Both the position numbers and the translations under genes were made by a program. The notes beneath the pieces are model-generated. The model was not told where the DNA came from and did not search any database. It saw only the letters and a list, made by a program, of their open reading frames with translations. From assembly GCA_016183935.1 (NCBI GenBank), contig JACPDR010000037.1, forward strand, positions 1 to 58,742: a stretch of 58,742 bases of DNA, written 5' to 3'. Within the stretch, counting starts at the first letter, position 1. Every line of letters begins with the position of its first letter. Below, piece after piece: positions 8,333-17,261 of the stretch. The stretch is from Caulobacterales bacterium (GTDB taxonomy: Bacteria; Pseudomonadota; Alphaproteobacteria; Caulobacterales; Caulobacteraceae).

Positions 8333-9669
8333 TGCTTGTACTCGATCAGGGCGTCTTCACGCAGGTCGCGCATGTAGCGCCGGGCCAGCGTGGCCAGGTT
8401 CTGGCGGAACAGCTGGTTCTCGACCACCTGCTGGTTCGGGGCCTCCGCCCCGCCGGCCCGGCGGCCGCAGACGCCGAGCAGGTGCAGGCCCAGCGGGGTG
8501 CGGACCGGCGAGCTGACCGATCCAACCGGAGCCGAGCGCGCCACCTGCTGGAACTGCGGGGCCAGGTTCTGGACATCGGCCTCGCCCAGGTCGGCGCCGA
8601 GCAGGCCCTGCTCGGATGTGGCCCGTTGCAGCATGGTGTCGCAGGTCAGCTGAGGCCGCAGGGCCTCCAGCCTTTGCGCCGCCGCGGCCACCTCGGCCTC
8701 GGTGGCGGTCTCCGGCAGCTCGACCATCACCTGCTTCAGCTGCACCAGGTTGATCGCCGCCCCGTCGCGCTTGTCACGCATGTAGATGATGTAGACGCCG
8801 CCCTCGACCGGGATCGGCCGGGACAGCTGACCGACTTCGAGCTGATCCATCGCCGTCTGCAAGGTCGGATTGACGGTGCCGGCGACCACCCAGCCGGCGT
8901 CGCCGCCACGGGTCGCCGAGGGCGCCGAAGAGAACTGCTGCGCCACGGCCTGGAAGGGCGCGCCCTGGACCATCTGCTGGACCAGCTGGTTGGCGCCGTT
9001 CAACGCGGCCTGCTGGCCGCCGACCCGCGCGGCCTCGATGTAGATTTCGCCGATCAGATACTGCTTCTTGGACGCGGCCTCGGAAATCTGGCGCAGCGCG
9101 GCGTCGACGGCGCCCTTGCTCACACGGGCGCGGCTCTGGAAACGGCCGCCGACCAGCCGTTGCCAGCCGATCTGGGTGCGCAGCTGTTCGCGCAGCGTCT
9201 GCGGGCGAATGCCGCCGGCCTCGAGAAAGGACAGATAGGCTTCGGGAGCCGCGCCAACTTCCTGGGCCATGGCGGCGATCTCCTCGCTGACCTCCTGGTC
9301 GGTGACGACGAGATCCTCGTAATTGGCCAACTCCTGCACCTGCAGGCGCTCGTCGATGAGGGCGTTCAGGGCTTCCTGCTGGATGGCTGGAATGTTCTCG
9401 GGCGTCGGCTGGACCTGGGTCATGGCGATCAGCAGCAGCATGCGCTGGCGCAGGTCGTAGCCGGTGATGACGCTGTCGTTGACGGTGGCCAGGATGCCGT
9501 CGGCCATCTGGAACTGCGGAGCGGCGGCCGGTGCGGCGGGCGGCGCCTGCTCGGCCGCGGGGTTCAACGTCCCCGCCGCCGCCGGTTCCTGCGGCGCGGT
9601 CTGGGCCACGGCCGTTCCGGCCAGGAGGGCGGCGATCGCCACGCCCGTCAAGTAACGCTGAAAACGCAT
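8329..9669 (-). CDS. surA: Periplasmic peptidyl-prolyl isomerase/chaperone SurA
   Basis: Periplasmic chaperone for outer-membrane proteins such as LptD, which is encoded next to it. The 446-residue protein has a signal peptide (hydrophobic core about residues 8-22, AVAQ cleavage region), an Ala/Pro-rich spacer, a SurA N-terminal region (ILATVNDSVITGYDLRQR) and a parvulin-type region with GGDAGWVVAG and a YIIYMRDKR end. A second, weaker parvulin-like stretch contains LGLHLLGVCG. It is translationally coupled to pdxA. Orthologue identity rests on domain order plus gene neighbours. Confidence 0.92.
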   Translation of the reverse strand: MRFQRYLTGVAIAALLAGTAVAQTAPQEPAAAGTLNPAAEQAPPAAPAAAPQFQMADGILATVNDSVITGYDLRQRMLLLIAMTQVQPTPENIPAIQQEALNALIDERLQVQELANYEDLVVTDQEVSEEIAAMAQEVGAAPEAYLSFLEAGGIRPQTLREQLRTQIGWQRLVGGRFQSRARVSKGAVDAALRQISEAASKKQYLIGEIYIEAARVGGQQAALNGANQLVQQMVQGAPFQAVAQQFSSAPSATRGGDAGWVVAGTVNPTLQTAMDQLEVGQLSRPIPVEGGVYIIYMRDKRDGAAINLVQLKQVMVELPETATEAEVAAAAQRLEALRPQLTCDTMLQRATSEQGLLGADLGEADVQNLAPQFQQVARSAPVGSVSSPVRTPLGLHLLGVCGRRAGGAEAPNQQVVENQLFRQNLATLARRYMRDLREDALIEYKQ

Positions 9670-9767
9670 GTTAGTCCTGGTTCCTCAAGCGGCGCGGCCG
9701 GTTCGAGCCCGGTTCTGGCGACCTGCGCGCAACCGAAATCGCACGCCGGCCGGCGCCCGTCGCCCCG

Positions 9768-12215
9768 TCAATATCCTGTACCGCCGAAAGTGGCGAGGGT
9801 TAGGCGCACATAAGGGCCTTCCGAGGGTCCGGAGGGCCTCACGCTGGTGTTGTCGCGCCGCCAGCCCAGTTCGAACCGGAAGCAGTCGTCGTCGAACAGA
9901 ACGCCGATCTCGGACTGGACCAGGTAGCCCGGGTCGGGCTGGCCCGGCCGCGGGGTGCGCTCCAGATCGGCGATGCCCGAGAAGGCCACGCCCCAGTTGC
10001 CGTAGACGAACTGCTGTCCCGCCAGCTGCAGGAATTCGTAGTTGCGGTTGTTCGGACCGGCCAGGGGGTTCGAACGGTCGATGATATAGCTGACCGTGGC
10101 CAGGTTGCGCCGTCCCCAGCGTCCGTCCACCGCGATCTCCGCCCGCCGGACGTTACCGCTCGAATCCAGCGTCGCGTGGCCCCAGCCGCGAATACGGTCC
10201 GACGGCGAGAAATCGGCCTGGACCACCCAGTCCGAGGTGTCGGACGCCAGCCCCGTCGGGTCATAGAGCTGGGCCGGCGCGTCAGGCACGGGCACGAGGA
10301 AGGCCGGCTCCTCTTCGGCGCGCAGGCTCCGGCCGATGAACAGGCTGGCCTGCCGGCCCTCTTCCCAGCGCAGCGTGGTGCGCACGCCCGTCGTAAGGCG
10401 CAGGCCGCCCTCGTACAGGTCGTAGCCGGGGAAGCGATCGACGCGGAACAGCGAGCTCTCGTCCAGCTCGACCGTCTGGCTGTCCTCGTTGGGCAGGCGA
10501 GGGTCGAGGTCGGCGTCGGTCGAAATCGACAGCTGCGCCATCGGCTCGAGGATCATGTCCGCCGTACCGAAGCGCCGGATCAGCGGATAGCGGACGTCGA
10601 CACCGGCGGTGGCCCGGCCCCGGCCGAGCGTTTCGTCCTCGAGCCCGAGCGCCGGAGGCAGGTCGCCGACCGAATAGAGGTCGGCGCGCAGATCGACGAA
10701 CGGCTCCCAACGCACGCCCATCTCCGAGATCATCGTCCGGCGCCAGTCGACCTGGCCCGAGACCCGGCGGCTGTCCACGCCCGGCAGGCCGAGCGTCGGC
10801 CCGGGAAGCGTGATTTCGGGCCGCAAAACCGGGCTGCCGACATAGTCGTCGCGATAGAGCGAAACCGCGGAGCCGCGCAGGCGCAACCGTCCCCCGAACA
10901 CCGGCCCGTCCGGCTCCCACCGGGCCTCGATCAACGGCGCGACCACGGGTAACGCCCCGTCGTCCTCGAACTCGTTCAGCGCCGGGGTGACCGGATCGAA
11001 GCGAACCACGCGGAGGCTCTGCAGCGCGAAGGCGGCGACCGAGACGTAGGACCGGTCCGTCTGGTGCTCGGTGTAGACCTGACTGATCAGCCGCCGCTGG
11101 TCGCCGTAGTACAGGCCGTTGTCCTGATAGGGATCGCGGACGTCGTAGCGGTCGAACAGCGTCTTGTCCGACGCCCGCTCGGCCGTGAACCCCCAGCGCC
11201 ACGGACCTTCGGGATCGAATCGCCCGTGGCCGAGGAAATAGCTGCGGCTGGTGCGGTCGCCGAACTTGACGTTGCTCTCGGCGTCGCCGTCGCCGTCCAG
11301 ATCGAAATCGCCGAAATTCCGCTCGTAGGTGTAGCCGCCGCGCAGCACGACGACTCCATTCCCGAACCGGCGTCGCCATTGCAGGTTCAGCAGCGGCGAA
11401 ACCCGGCTGTTGAACTGCGGACTGATCAGCCAGTCCTCCGACGGGGAGACGACCTGCAGATAGGGCAGCTCCAGACTGACGCCCCGGCCCTCGTCATAGC
11501 TGGGCGTGGGCACGAGAAAGCCCGAGGCCCGTTCGACCGTCGGGTCCGGATGGGCGAAATACGGCAGGTAGAGCACCGGCACGCCGCCGACCCGGAACAC
11601 CGCATTGCGATAGAGCACCGCGCGCAGGCTTTCGTCCTGGACCACCTTCTCCGCCTGGATGGCGATGCTGGGTTCCTTCGGATTCCCCTCGGCGTCGCAG
11701 ATCGGGCAGGGGGTGAACAGCGCGTAGTTCAGTTCACTGACGTTCTCGCTGCGTCGCACCGCCGTCGCCGCCATCAGGCTGGCCCCGTTGCGGAAACGGG
11801 TGGCGAAATCCACCGCCACGCCCGCCTTCAGGTCGGAGTCGAGCTCCAGATGGCTGGCGAAGATGACATTGCCTTCCGGATCGACGAACTCGACCCGGTC
11901 GTCGGCCGTGGCCACCCCGAGGTTCAGGTCGTAGCTCAGCCGACCGGCGCGCAGCGTGGTGTTGCGGAAGCGGGCCAGCACCCGCTCGGTCTCGCCGGTC
12001 GCGCTGATCACGTCGCCCTCGCGCAAGGCGACGTCGGCTTCCAGATAGACCGCGTCCGGCGTCAGGCCGTCGGGACCGACCACCGGCGGGGCCGTGGCCA
12101 CCGGAGTGTCCTGGGCGTGCGCCGCGCCACTCCATGACGCCAGGGCCATGACGGCGGCGCCGGCCAGAAGCCGGAGGCGCAGGGCTCCCGTATCGACGCG
12201 GCGGTGACGCGGCAT
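9768..12215 (-). CDS. lptD: LPS-assembly protein LptD
   Basis: Outer-membrane beta-barrel that inserts lipopolysaccharide into the outer leaflet. The 815-residue protein has a signal peptide ending near AHAQ (residues 32-35), an OstA/LptA-like beta-jellyroll region (DAVYLEADVALREGDVISATG), then a large barrel. A CPIC pair at residues 170 and 173 and a late cysteine in FDDDCFRFELGW could be the disulfide partners known to be needed for LptD assembly. Its neighbours lptF, lptG and surA all serve the same export and folding route. Confidence 0.95.
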   Translation of the reverse strand: MPRHRRVDTGALRLRLLAGAAVMALASWSGAAHAQDTPVATAPPVVGPDGLTPDAVYLEADVALREGDVISATGETERVLARFRNTTLRAGRLSYDLNLGVATADDRVEFVDPEGNVIFASHLELDSDLKAGVAVDFATRFRNGASLMAATAVRRSENVSELNYALFTPCPICDAEGNPKEPSIAIQAEKVVQDESLRAVLYRNAVFRVGGVPVLYLPYFAHPDPTVERASGFLVPTPSYDEGRGVSLELPYLQVVSPSEDWLISPQFNSRVSPLLNLQWRRRFGNGVVVLRGGYTYERNFGDFDLDGDGDAESNVKFGDRTSRSYFLGHGRFDPEGPWRWGFTAERASDKTLFDRYDVRDPYQDNGLYYGDQRRLISQVYTEHQTDRSYVSVAAFALQSLRVVRFDPVTPALNEFEDDGALPVVAPLIEARWEPDGPVFGGRLRLRGSAVSLYRDDYVGSPVLRPEITLPGPTLGLPGVDSRRVSGQVDWRRTMISEMGVRWEPFVDLRADLYSVGDLPPALGLEDETLGRGRATAGVDVRYPLIRRFGTADMILEPMAQLSISTDADLDPRLPNEDSQTVELDESSLFRVDRFPGYDLYEGGLRLTTGVRTTLRWEEGRQASLFIGRSLRAEEEPAFLVPVPDAPAQLYDPTGLASDTSDWVVQADFSPSDRIRGWGHATLDSSGNVRRAEIAVDGRWGRRNLATVSYIIDRSNPLAGPNNRNYEFLQLAGQQFVYGNWGVAFSGIADLERTPRPGQPDPGYLVQSEIGVLFDDDCFRFELGWRRDNTSVRPSGPSEGPYVRLTLATFGGTGY

Positions 12216-12260
12216 TCAGGCTCACTCGGTGGACGGCGGGGACGAAGGGCGGGCGTTCGC

Positions 12261-13379
12261 TTACCCGTCTTCGGTATAGAACAGCAAGGTGAAGGCGGCG
12301 AGCGCCGTCAACAACGGCGGCAGCCACGCGGCCAGCCACGGCGGGATGACCTCGGCCGAACCGAAGGCCGACGCGGCCTGGTTGACGAAGAAGAAGCCGA
12401 AGCCGAGCACCACCGCCGCCAGGCTCATCCGCGCCAGGTCGCCCAGCCGCATCAGGCGCAGCGAGAAGGCGGCCGCCAGGATCGACATGGCCGCGAACAT
12501 CAGCGGCGTGGCCAGCAGCTGTTGCAGCCGCAGCCGGTAGGCGGTGCTCGAGAACCCTGCGGCCTCGACCCGTCCGATCTGGCCCGGAAGCGACCAGAAC
12601 GGCGTCGACTGTGGCCTGGCGAACCGTTCGAAGGCCTCCTCGTCGGCGAGGCTGGAGAGCAGGTCCAGCGTCTCATAGCGCACCGCTCTCTGGCCGATCT
12701 GGGCCCCGACGGCGTCGAGCAGCCGCCACCGTCCCGCGTTCAGCGAGGCGGAGGCCGCGTCGATGCGCTCGCGGAAGGACCGGTGTCCCTCGTCGTCGGT
12801 GGCGTAGATGAAGAAGGTCACGCCCAGCAGGCGGGCGTTGGCGCGGTCCTGCCGGTCGGCGCGAATGACCATCTGCCGGGTATCGTCGCCCTCCCGAATC
12901 CACACGGTCTCCGACGCGTTCGCCGACCCGGACAGGCGGGTCCGCTCGCGCTGGAACAGGCCGTCCGCGGAGGCCGCCAGAGGGCCGAGCGCCGTGACCG
13001 TGATCACGCCGAACAGGAAGGCGGCGCCGGCCGCCGGCAAGACAAACCGCCACGCCGACAGGCCTGCCGCGCGCATGGCGATCAGCTCGCTGCGCCGGTT
13101 CAGCGCCACGAAGGCGGCGAGGGTTCCGAACAGGAAGACGAACGGCAGGAGCTGGACGATGACCTGCGGCGACTTCAGCAGCATAAGGCCGAGAATGCGC
13201 ACCGCCGACAGGTCGACGTCCGAGCCGACGCCCCGCGAGATCTCGACGAAGTCGATCAGCATGATCAGGGCCGAGATGACGCCCAGCGCGATGGCCAGCG
13301 AGCGCGCCTGCTGGACCAGCACATAGCGTTCGATCCGGCCCAGCCGGAGCCAGGTCGGGGTCTGGTCGGCCGCGCTCAT
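12261..13379 (-). CDS. lptG: LPS export permease LptG
   Basis: Inner-membrane half of the LptB2FG transporter that extracts LPS and pushes it to the periplasmic bridge. The 372-residue protein has N-terminal membrane segments (ALGVISALIMLIDFVE), a typical LNRRSELIAMRAAGLSAW coupling region, a periplasmic beta-jellyroll and C-terminal segments. I start at 13379 because its ATG overlaps the lptF stop (ATGA) and matches the family N-terminus; a longer frame running back into lptF is rejected. Confidence 0.95.
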   Translation of the reverse strand: MSAADQTPTWLRLGRIERYVLVQQARSLAIALGVISALIMLIDFVEISRGVGSDVDLSAVRILGLMLLKSPQVIVQLLPFVFLFGTLAAFVALNRRSELIAMRAAGLSAWRFVLPAAGAAFLFGVITVTALGPLAASADGLFQRERTRLSGSANASETVWIREGDDTRQMVIRADRQDRANARLLGVTFFIYATDDEGHRSFRERIDAASASLNAGRWRLLDAVGAQIGQRAVRYETLDLLSSLADEEAFERFARPQSTPFWSLPGQIGRVEAAGFSSTAYRLRLQQLLATPLMFAAMSILAAAFSLRLMRLGDLARMSLAAVVLGFGFFFVNQAASAFGSAEVIPPWLAAWLPPLLTALAAFTLLFYTEDG

Positions 13380-14509
13380 GCGAACCTCGCCTTCAGCCGC
13401 TCGAAGGCGGGCCAGGACCGCCGCCGGCGCGGCTTCAGCGCCCGGAACAGCAGGCGCAGGGCTATGGCCGTCCCGGCGATGGGCAACAGGTACTGGAACA
13501 CGTTGAGCCAGCCGTTCCACGCGCTCGCGGCCACGATGCCGTAGCCGACGATGCGGATGATCAGGAAGGCGCCCGCGACCCGGGCGATGCGCAGGCTGTA
13601 GCCGGTGCGGCTGAACTGGCCGCCGAGGATGGCCGACAGCGCCATGGCCATCGCCAGCAGCGCGTACAGCGGCGCCGACAGCCGCGAGTGGGCTTCAGCC
13701 CGCAGTTCGCCGGCGGATCCCACCCGCTCCAGATCCTGTGGCGACGGATTGAGAAGCTGGGGCAGGTAGAGGTCCGACGGCTTGTAGCGGATCGTATCCG
13801 TCACTTCGGAATACTGGCCCAGCGGCACGTCCTGCCGGCCGAACGACAGATGCTCCAGCACGCCTCGGCTGGAATAGCGCTGCCAGGACCCGTCGATCAG
13901 CGTCAGGATCGGTTCGCCGTCGATGCGGGAGAAACGGGCTTCCGCCGCGTCCCACGTCGTCACCCGGTCTTCCCCGGCCTGGTAGATGAAGATGTTCTTC
14001 AGCAGACCGTTCTGCTCGATCTGCTGGACATAGACGGTCAGACCGTCCGGCCCCTCGACGAAGCGGCCCTCCTCGACCAGCAGGGCGGCGAGGTCGGTGC
14101 GCACCGCGAAGGCCTCGGCGCGCGCCTGGCGTTGCGCCCACGGCTGCAGGACGGTGGTGACGACCAGGGTCAGGACGGCGGCGATGGCGGCGATGCGCAC
14201 GGCGGGCCGAATCGCCGACCAGCGGGTGACGCCGGAGGCGAACACGGCGGTCAGCTCCTGTTCGCGCTGCAGGCGAGTGAGGGCGATAAGGGCGCCGACG
14301 AAGAGGCCGATCGGGACGATCACCGCCAGAAGTTGAGGAACGGCGAGGAGCGTGAGCTTGATCATCACCCAGACGCTCTGACCGCGCTCGACGATAACCT
14401 CGAGTTGATCGAGGCTCTGGCTAAGGATGCCGATCCCGGCCAGCGCGGCGCACGCTCCGACGACGGGTCGGGCGATCTGGCGAAAAAGATAGCCTTGAAT
14501 CAGCGTCAT
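13376..14509 (-). CDS. lptF: LPS export permease LptF
   Basis: Partner of LptG in LPS export. The 377-residue protein begins MTLIQGYLFRQIARP, then has membrane helices, the LTRLQREQELTAVFASGVTRW coupling region and three C-terminal helices. The ATG at 14509 was chosen because the family begins with a similar YLFRQ motif; upstream in-frame codons give a cysteine/arginine-rich extension without family features. No clear SD precedes it. It is the first gene of the minus-strand run and is divergent from pepA across 133 bases. Confidence 0.93.
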   Translation of the reverse strand: MTLIQGYLFRQIARPVVGACAALAGIGILSQSLDQLEVIVERGQSVWVMIKLTLLAVPQLLAVIVPIGLFVGALIALTRLQREQELTAVFASGVTRWSAIRPAVRIAAIAAVLTLVVTTVLQPWAQRQARAEAFAVRTDLAALLVEEGRFVEGPDGLTVYVQQIEQNGLLKNIFIYQAGEDRVTTWDAAEARFSRIDGEPILTLIDGSWQRYSSRGVLEHLSFGRQDVPLGQYSEVTDTIRYKPSDLYLPQLLNPSPQDLERVGSAGELRAEAHSRLSAPLYALLAMAMALSAILGGQFSRTGYSLRIARVAGAFLIIRIVGYGIVAASAWNGWLNVFQYLLPIAGTAIALRLLFRALKPRRRRSWPAFERLKARFA

Positions 14510-14642
14510 ATACGGAGGAAATCGCCCGTTGCAGGCGGCGGCCGGAACGCCTCTAATACACATCCACGTGCGTCGGCGACAGTCGCCGCGAGTGACCCTG
14601 TAAGCATGTCCGGGACGTTTCATCCCGGCGCCGGAGTAGCCC

Positions 14643-16118
14643 ATGAAGATCGAGTTCGTCGCGTCCGCCAGCGGAGCCGAAGTGCTGGCCGTTCTGGTTC
14701 ACGAGGGCAGGGCCCTGCACGGGACGGGCGGAAACCTCGATACGGCGGCCTCGGGCGCCCTGACCCGGGCGATGAACGCCAGCCGCTTCACCGGCGGTTC
14801 GAACAGCACCCTGGTGGTCGCGGCGCCGACCGGCGTCGGCGCGGACACGATCGTGCTGACGGGCGGCGGCGAGGCCGGCAAATTCGATGACCTCGCGCTC
14901 GAGACGGCCGCCGGCGCCGCCTACCACGCCGTCAAGCTGTCGGGCGCGAAGTCGCTGACCATCGACGCCCACGCCCTGTCCGCCGAACAGGCCGCCCGCG
15001 CCGCCTTCGCGGCCCGGCTGGCCGCCTACCGCTTCCTGAAATACCGCACCACGCTGAAGCCCGAGAAGACGCCGTCGATCGAGACGGTCAAGGTCGTCGC
15101 CGCCGACGTGAGGGCCGCCCAGGCCGCCTGGGACAAGCTGTCCCCTGTGGCCGACGCGGTCGAGTTCGCGCGCGATCTGGTCAGCGAGCCCGCCAACGTC
15201 CTGTACCCCGTCGAATACGCCAAACGCGTCAAGGCGCTGGAGAAGCTGGGCCTCGAAGTCGAAATCCTCGGCGAGAAGGAGCTGGAGAAGCTGGGCTTCC
15301 GCACCCTGCTGGCCGTGGGTCAGGGCAGTGTCCGCGAGAGCCAGGTCGCCATCATGAAATGGAACGGCGGCAAGAAGGGCGATCAGCCGATCGCCTTCGT
15401 CGGCAAGGGCGTCTGCTTCGACACCGGCGGCATCTCCATCAAGCCGGCCGACGGCATGGAGGAGATGAAGTGGGATATGGGCGGTTCCGCCGCCGTGACC
15501 GGCCTGATGCATGCGCTGGCGGGCCGCAAGGCCAAGGTCAACGCCATCGGCGTGATCGGTCTGGTCGAGAACATGCCGGATGGTGCGGCCCAGCGCCCGG
15601 GCGACGTGGTCATGTCGCTGTCGGGGCAGTCGGTCGAGGTGCTGAACACCGACGCCGAGGGCCGCCTCGTGCTGGCCGACTGCCTCTGGTACACCCAGGA
15701 GCGGTTCAAGCCGAAATTCATGCTCGACCTCGCCACCCTCACCGGCGCGATGATCGTCGCCCTGGGTCTGGAGTACGCGGGCGTGTTCTCGAACTCAGAC
15801 GAGCTGGCGAACAACTTCCTCGCCGCCGCGCCCAAGGTCGGCGAGAACGCCTGGCGCATGCCGATCCCGGCCGCCTACGAGCGTCACATCGACAGCCCGA
15901 TCGCCGACGTGAAGAACACCGGCAACGGCCGCGCCGGCGGTTCGATCACCGCCGCCCTGTTCCTGCAGCGTTTCACCAACGGCGTGCCGTGGGCCCACAT
16001 CGACATCGCCCCGACCGCCTGGGTGAAGGACAGCAAGTCCCCGACCGTGCCGGACGGCGCCGTCGGCTGGGGCGTCCGCACGCTGGACCGGATGGTGGCG
16101 GACTCCTACGAGGCCTGA
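14643..16118 (+). CDS. pepA: Leucyl aminopeptidase (M17)
   Basis: Cytoplasmic zinc/manganese aminopeptidase that releases N-terminal residues from peptides. The 491-residue protein has an N-terminal macro-like domain and a C-terminal catalytic domain. Active-site motifs are GKGVCFDTGGISIKPADGM (lysine and aspartate ligands), the NTDAEGRL signature and DLATLTGA. The start at 14643 has GGAG at 14631-14634. Divergence from lptF is a common alphaproteobacterial arrangement. holC, its usual companion, sits further on, displaced by the lipoprotein array. Confidence 0.97.
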   Translation: MKIEFVASASGAEVLAVLVHEGRALHGTGGNLDTAASGALTRAMNASRFTGGSNSTLVVAAPTGVGADTIVLTGGGEAGKFDDLALETAAGAAYHAVKLSGAKSLTIDAHALSAEQAARAAFAARLAAYRFLKYRTTLKPEKTPSIETVKVVAADVRAAQAAWDKLSPVADAVEFARDLVSEPANVLYPVEYAKRVKALEKLGLEVEILGEKELEKLGFRTLLAVGQGSVRESQVAIMKWNGGKKGDQPIAFVGKGVCFDTGGISIKPADGMEEMKWDMGGSAAVTGLMHALAGRKAKVNAIGVIGLVENMPDGAAQRPGDVVMSLSGQSVEVLNTDAEGRLVLADCLWYTQERFKPKFMLDLATLTGAMIVALGLEYAGVFSNSDELANNFLAAAPKVGENAWRMPIPAAYERHIDSPIADVKNTGNGRAGGSITAALFLQRFTNGVPWAHIDIAPTAWVKDSKSPTVPDGAVGWGVRTLDRMVADSYEA

Positions 16119-16126
16119 CGCGACTT

Positions 16127-16258
16127 CCTCCGCTTCAAGGCGGAGGAGGGCGTTCGTGGCGGATGCGCCCGGCGTGCCGCCATGTCCTATCCAGGGTTGT
16201 CGCCGAGGCGTGACGATTTCGAATAGTCCCCGGGCCGGGTTTCGGCCTGTCCGGGGAC
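16127..16258. other. Two inverted repeats between pepA and the I78-like array
   Basis: The 226-base gap 16119-16344 holds CTTCCTCCGC TTCAA GGCGGAGGAGG at about 16127-16148 and GTCCCCGG...CCGGGGAC at about 16226-16258. Either could end pepA (plus strand) or the lipoprotein array (minus strand). Neither is followed by a good T-run. No ORF worth calling is present in this gap. Confidence 0.35.
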
Positions 16259-16344
16259 CATTTCGATCAGTCCGGCCAGAGACTTGCGCGAGCAGTCGGC
16301 GCGACCTGTGAGACAATCCGCATCGGAGCCCTCGCGGGTCCGTG

Positions 16345-16698
16345 TCAGCCGCAACTGAGGCCAACCACCTTTTGGCTGTCCGGATCGATCTCGATGTTGA
16401 GCCGGTTCGGCCTCAGGTCCTGCGTGACCGGCTGGCCGGTTTCGAACACCCGCCAGTCGGCGCCGGCGGGGGCCGACGGCAGGTCCGACCGGGCGCGGCC
16501 GACCCAGCTCTGACGCTCGGCGGCGCCGCAGGCGTCGGTCGGAGCCGGCGTGGCGGGGTCGTTGGTCGCCGGGGGCGTCGGACGCGGTTCCGACGGGGCG
16601 GGCGCGGGAGCCTCGTCGGCCGGCGCCGACGGGGGAGCCTGTTCGGTGCAGGCCGCGAGCGCCACCACGGTGGCGAGGGATATGACGATCAACCGCAT
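16345..16698 (-). CDS. I78-family-like lipoprotein, canonical type (array member 4)
   Basis: A 117-residue lipoprotein: lipobox LAAC at residues 14-17, a Pro/Ala-rich linker (about 20-54), then a domain with C57, WVG, a GQPVTQDLRPNRLNI stretch (88-102) and C116-G117 at the very end. That is the pattern of peptidase-inhibitor family I78 (Pfam Inhibitor_I78), whose two cysteines probably form a disulfide. Unlike its three upstream paralogues it has ETGQP where they have CTTCP. It starts with AGGAG 7 bases upstream, overlaps the preceding member by 10 bases and is the last gene of the array. Target protease unknown. Confidence 0.8.
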   Translation of the reverse strand: MRLIVISLATVVALAACTEQAPPSAPADEAPAPAPSEPRPTPPATNDPATPAPTDACGAAERQSWVGRARSDLPSAPAGADWRVFETGQPVTQDLRPNRLNIEIDPDSQKVVGLSCG

Positions 16699-16967
16699 TC
16701 TACGCTCCTGATAATGCCCGTGGCCTGATCGAAGCGGATATTGAGCCGGTCAGGACGCAGGTCCCTGGTGGTTGGACAGGTGGTGCAGACGATGCGGACA
16801 TTGGCGTCCGCCGGAAAACTGACCGCGCCCACGTGCGTGCCGATCAGCGAGCGGGCGGCTTCGGCGTCGCACTGTTGCAGGCCGGCGGACGGCGGCGTTT
16901 CGGTCACCGGCGCGCATGCGGCCAGCGCCAATGCGACGAAACCGGGGAAGGCCGCCCTCATCCGCAT
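16689..16967 (-). CDS. I78-family-like lipoprotein with CTTC motif (array member 3)
   Basis: A 92-residue lipoprotein with lipobox LAAC (residues 15-18). The domain runs from C33 (CDAEAARSLIG) through RIVCTTCPTTRDLRPDRLNI (C61, C64) to VECG (C91). The second half follows the I78 signature TxDxRPxRLN closely. The first ATG (16967) lies inside the terminal Lys-Cys-Gly codons of the upstream gene, giving the same 10-base overlap as seen with member 4. An alternative ATG two codons later (16961) would overlap the upstream stop as ATGA. Expected in the periplasm as an outer- or inner-membrane lipoprotein. Confidence 0.78.
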   Translation of the reverse strand: MRMRAAFPGFVALALAACAPVTETPPSAGLQQCDAEAARSLIGTHVGAVSFPADANVRIVCTTCPTTRDLRPDRLNIRFDQATGIIRSVECG

Positions 16968-17239
16968 TTGACCTCGCGAATGATGCCGCTGGATTCCTCG
17001 TAGAAGATGTTCAGCCGGCTGGGGCTGTAGTCCATCGTCACGGGACAGGTGGTGCAGGTCACGCGCCATGTCTCATTGGCCGGCTGGGATGGCAGTTCGG
17101 ACCGGTGACGGCCGATATATTGCTGGTATCGGTCGGCCCGGCACTGGGACAGGTCGTCGCCCGGCGGCACTGGCTCGATCGGCGCGCAGGCGGCGGCCAG
17201 CAGACCGGCGGCGGCGAGGCTGAGCAACTGGATCTTCAT
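16958..17239 (-). CDS. I78-family-like lipoprotein with CTTC motif (array member 2)
   Basis: A 93-residue lipoprotein with LLAAAC (Cys18), then domain cysteines C33, C62, C65 and C92. The core is WRVTCTTCPVTMDYSPSRLNI, followed by a REVKCG end. It is nearly colinear with member 3 from the lipobox to the final glycine, so the two are recent tandem copies or closely conserved. The start at 17239 is supported by GGGAG on the minus strand 7 bases upstream. It is separated by 22 bases from member 1. I see no catalytic motif; inhibitor function is inferred from family resemblance only. Confidence 0.8.
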   Translation of the reverse strand: MKIQLLSLAAAGLLAAACAPIEPVPPGDDLSQCRADRYQQYIGRHRSELPSQPANETWRVTCTTCPVTMDYSPSRLNIFYEESSGIIREVKCG

Positions 17240-17261
17240 GGCGCGTCTCCCGTGGGCGGCC

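Noticed and set aside
16342..16728. Plus-strand 128-codon frame across the I78 array
   Set aside because: Glycine/arginine-rich antisense shadow; both lipoprotein genes on the minus strand have lipoboxes and conserved domains.
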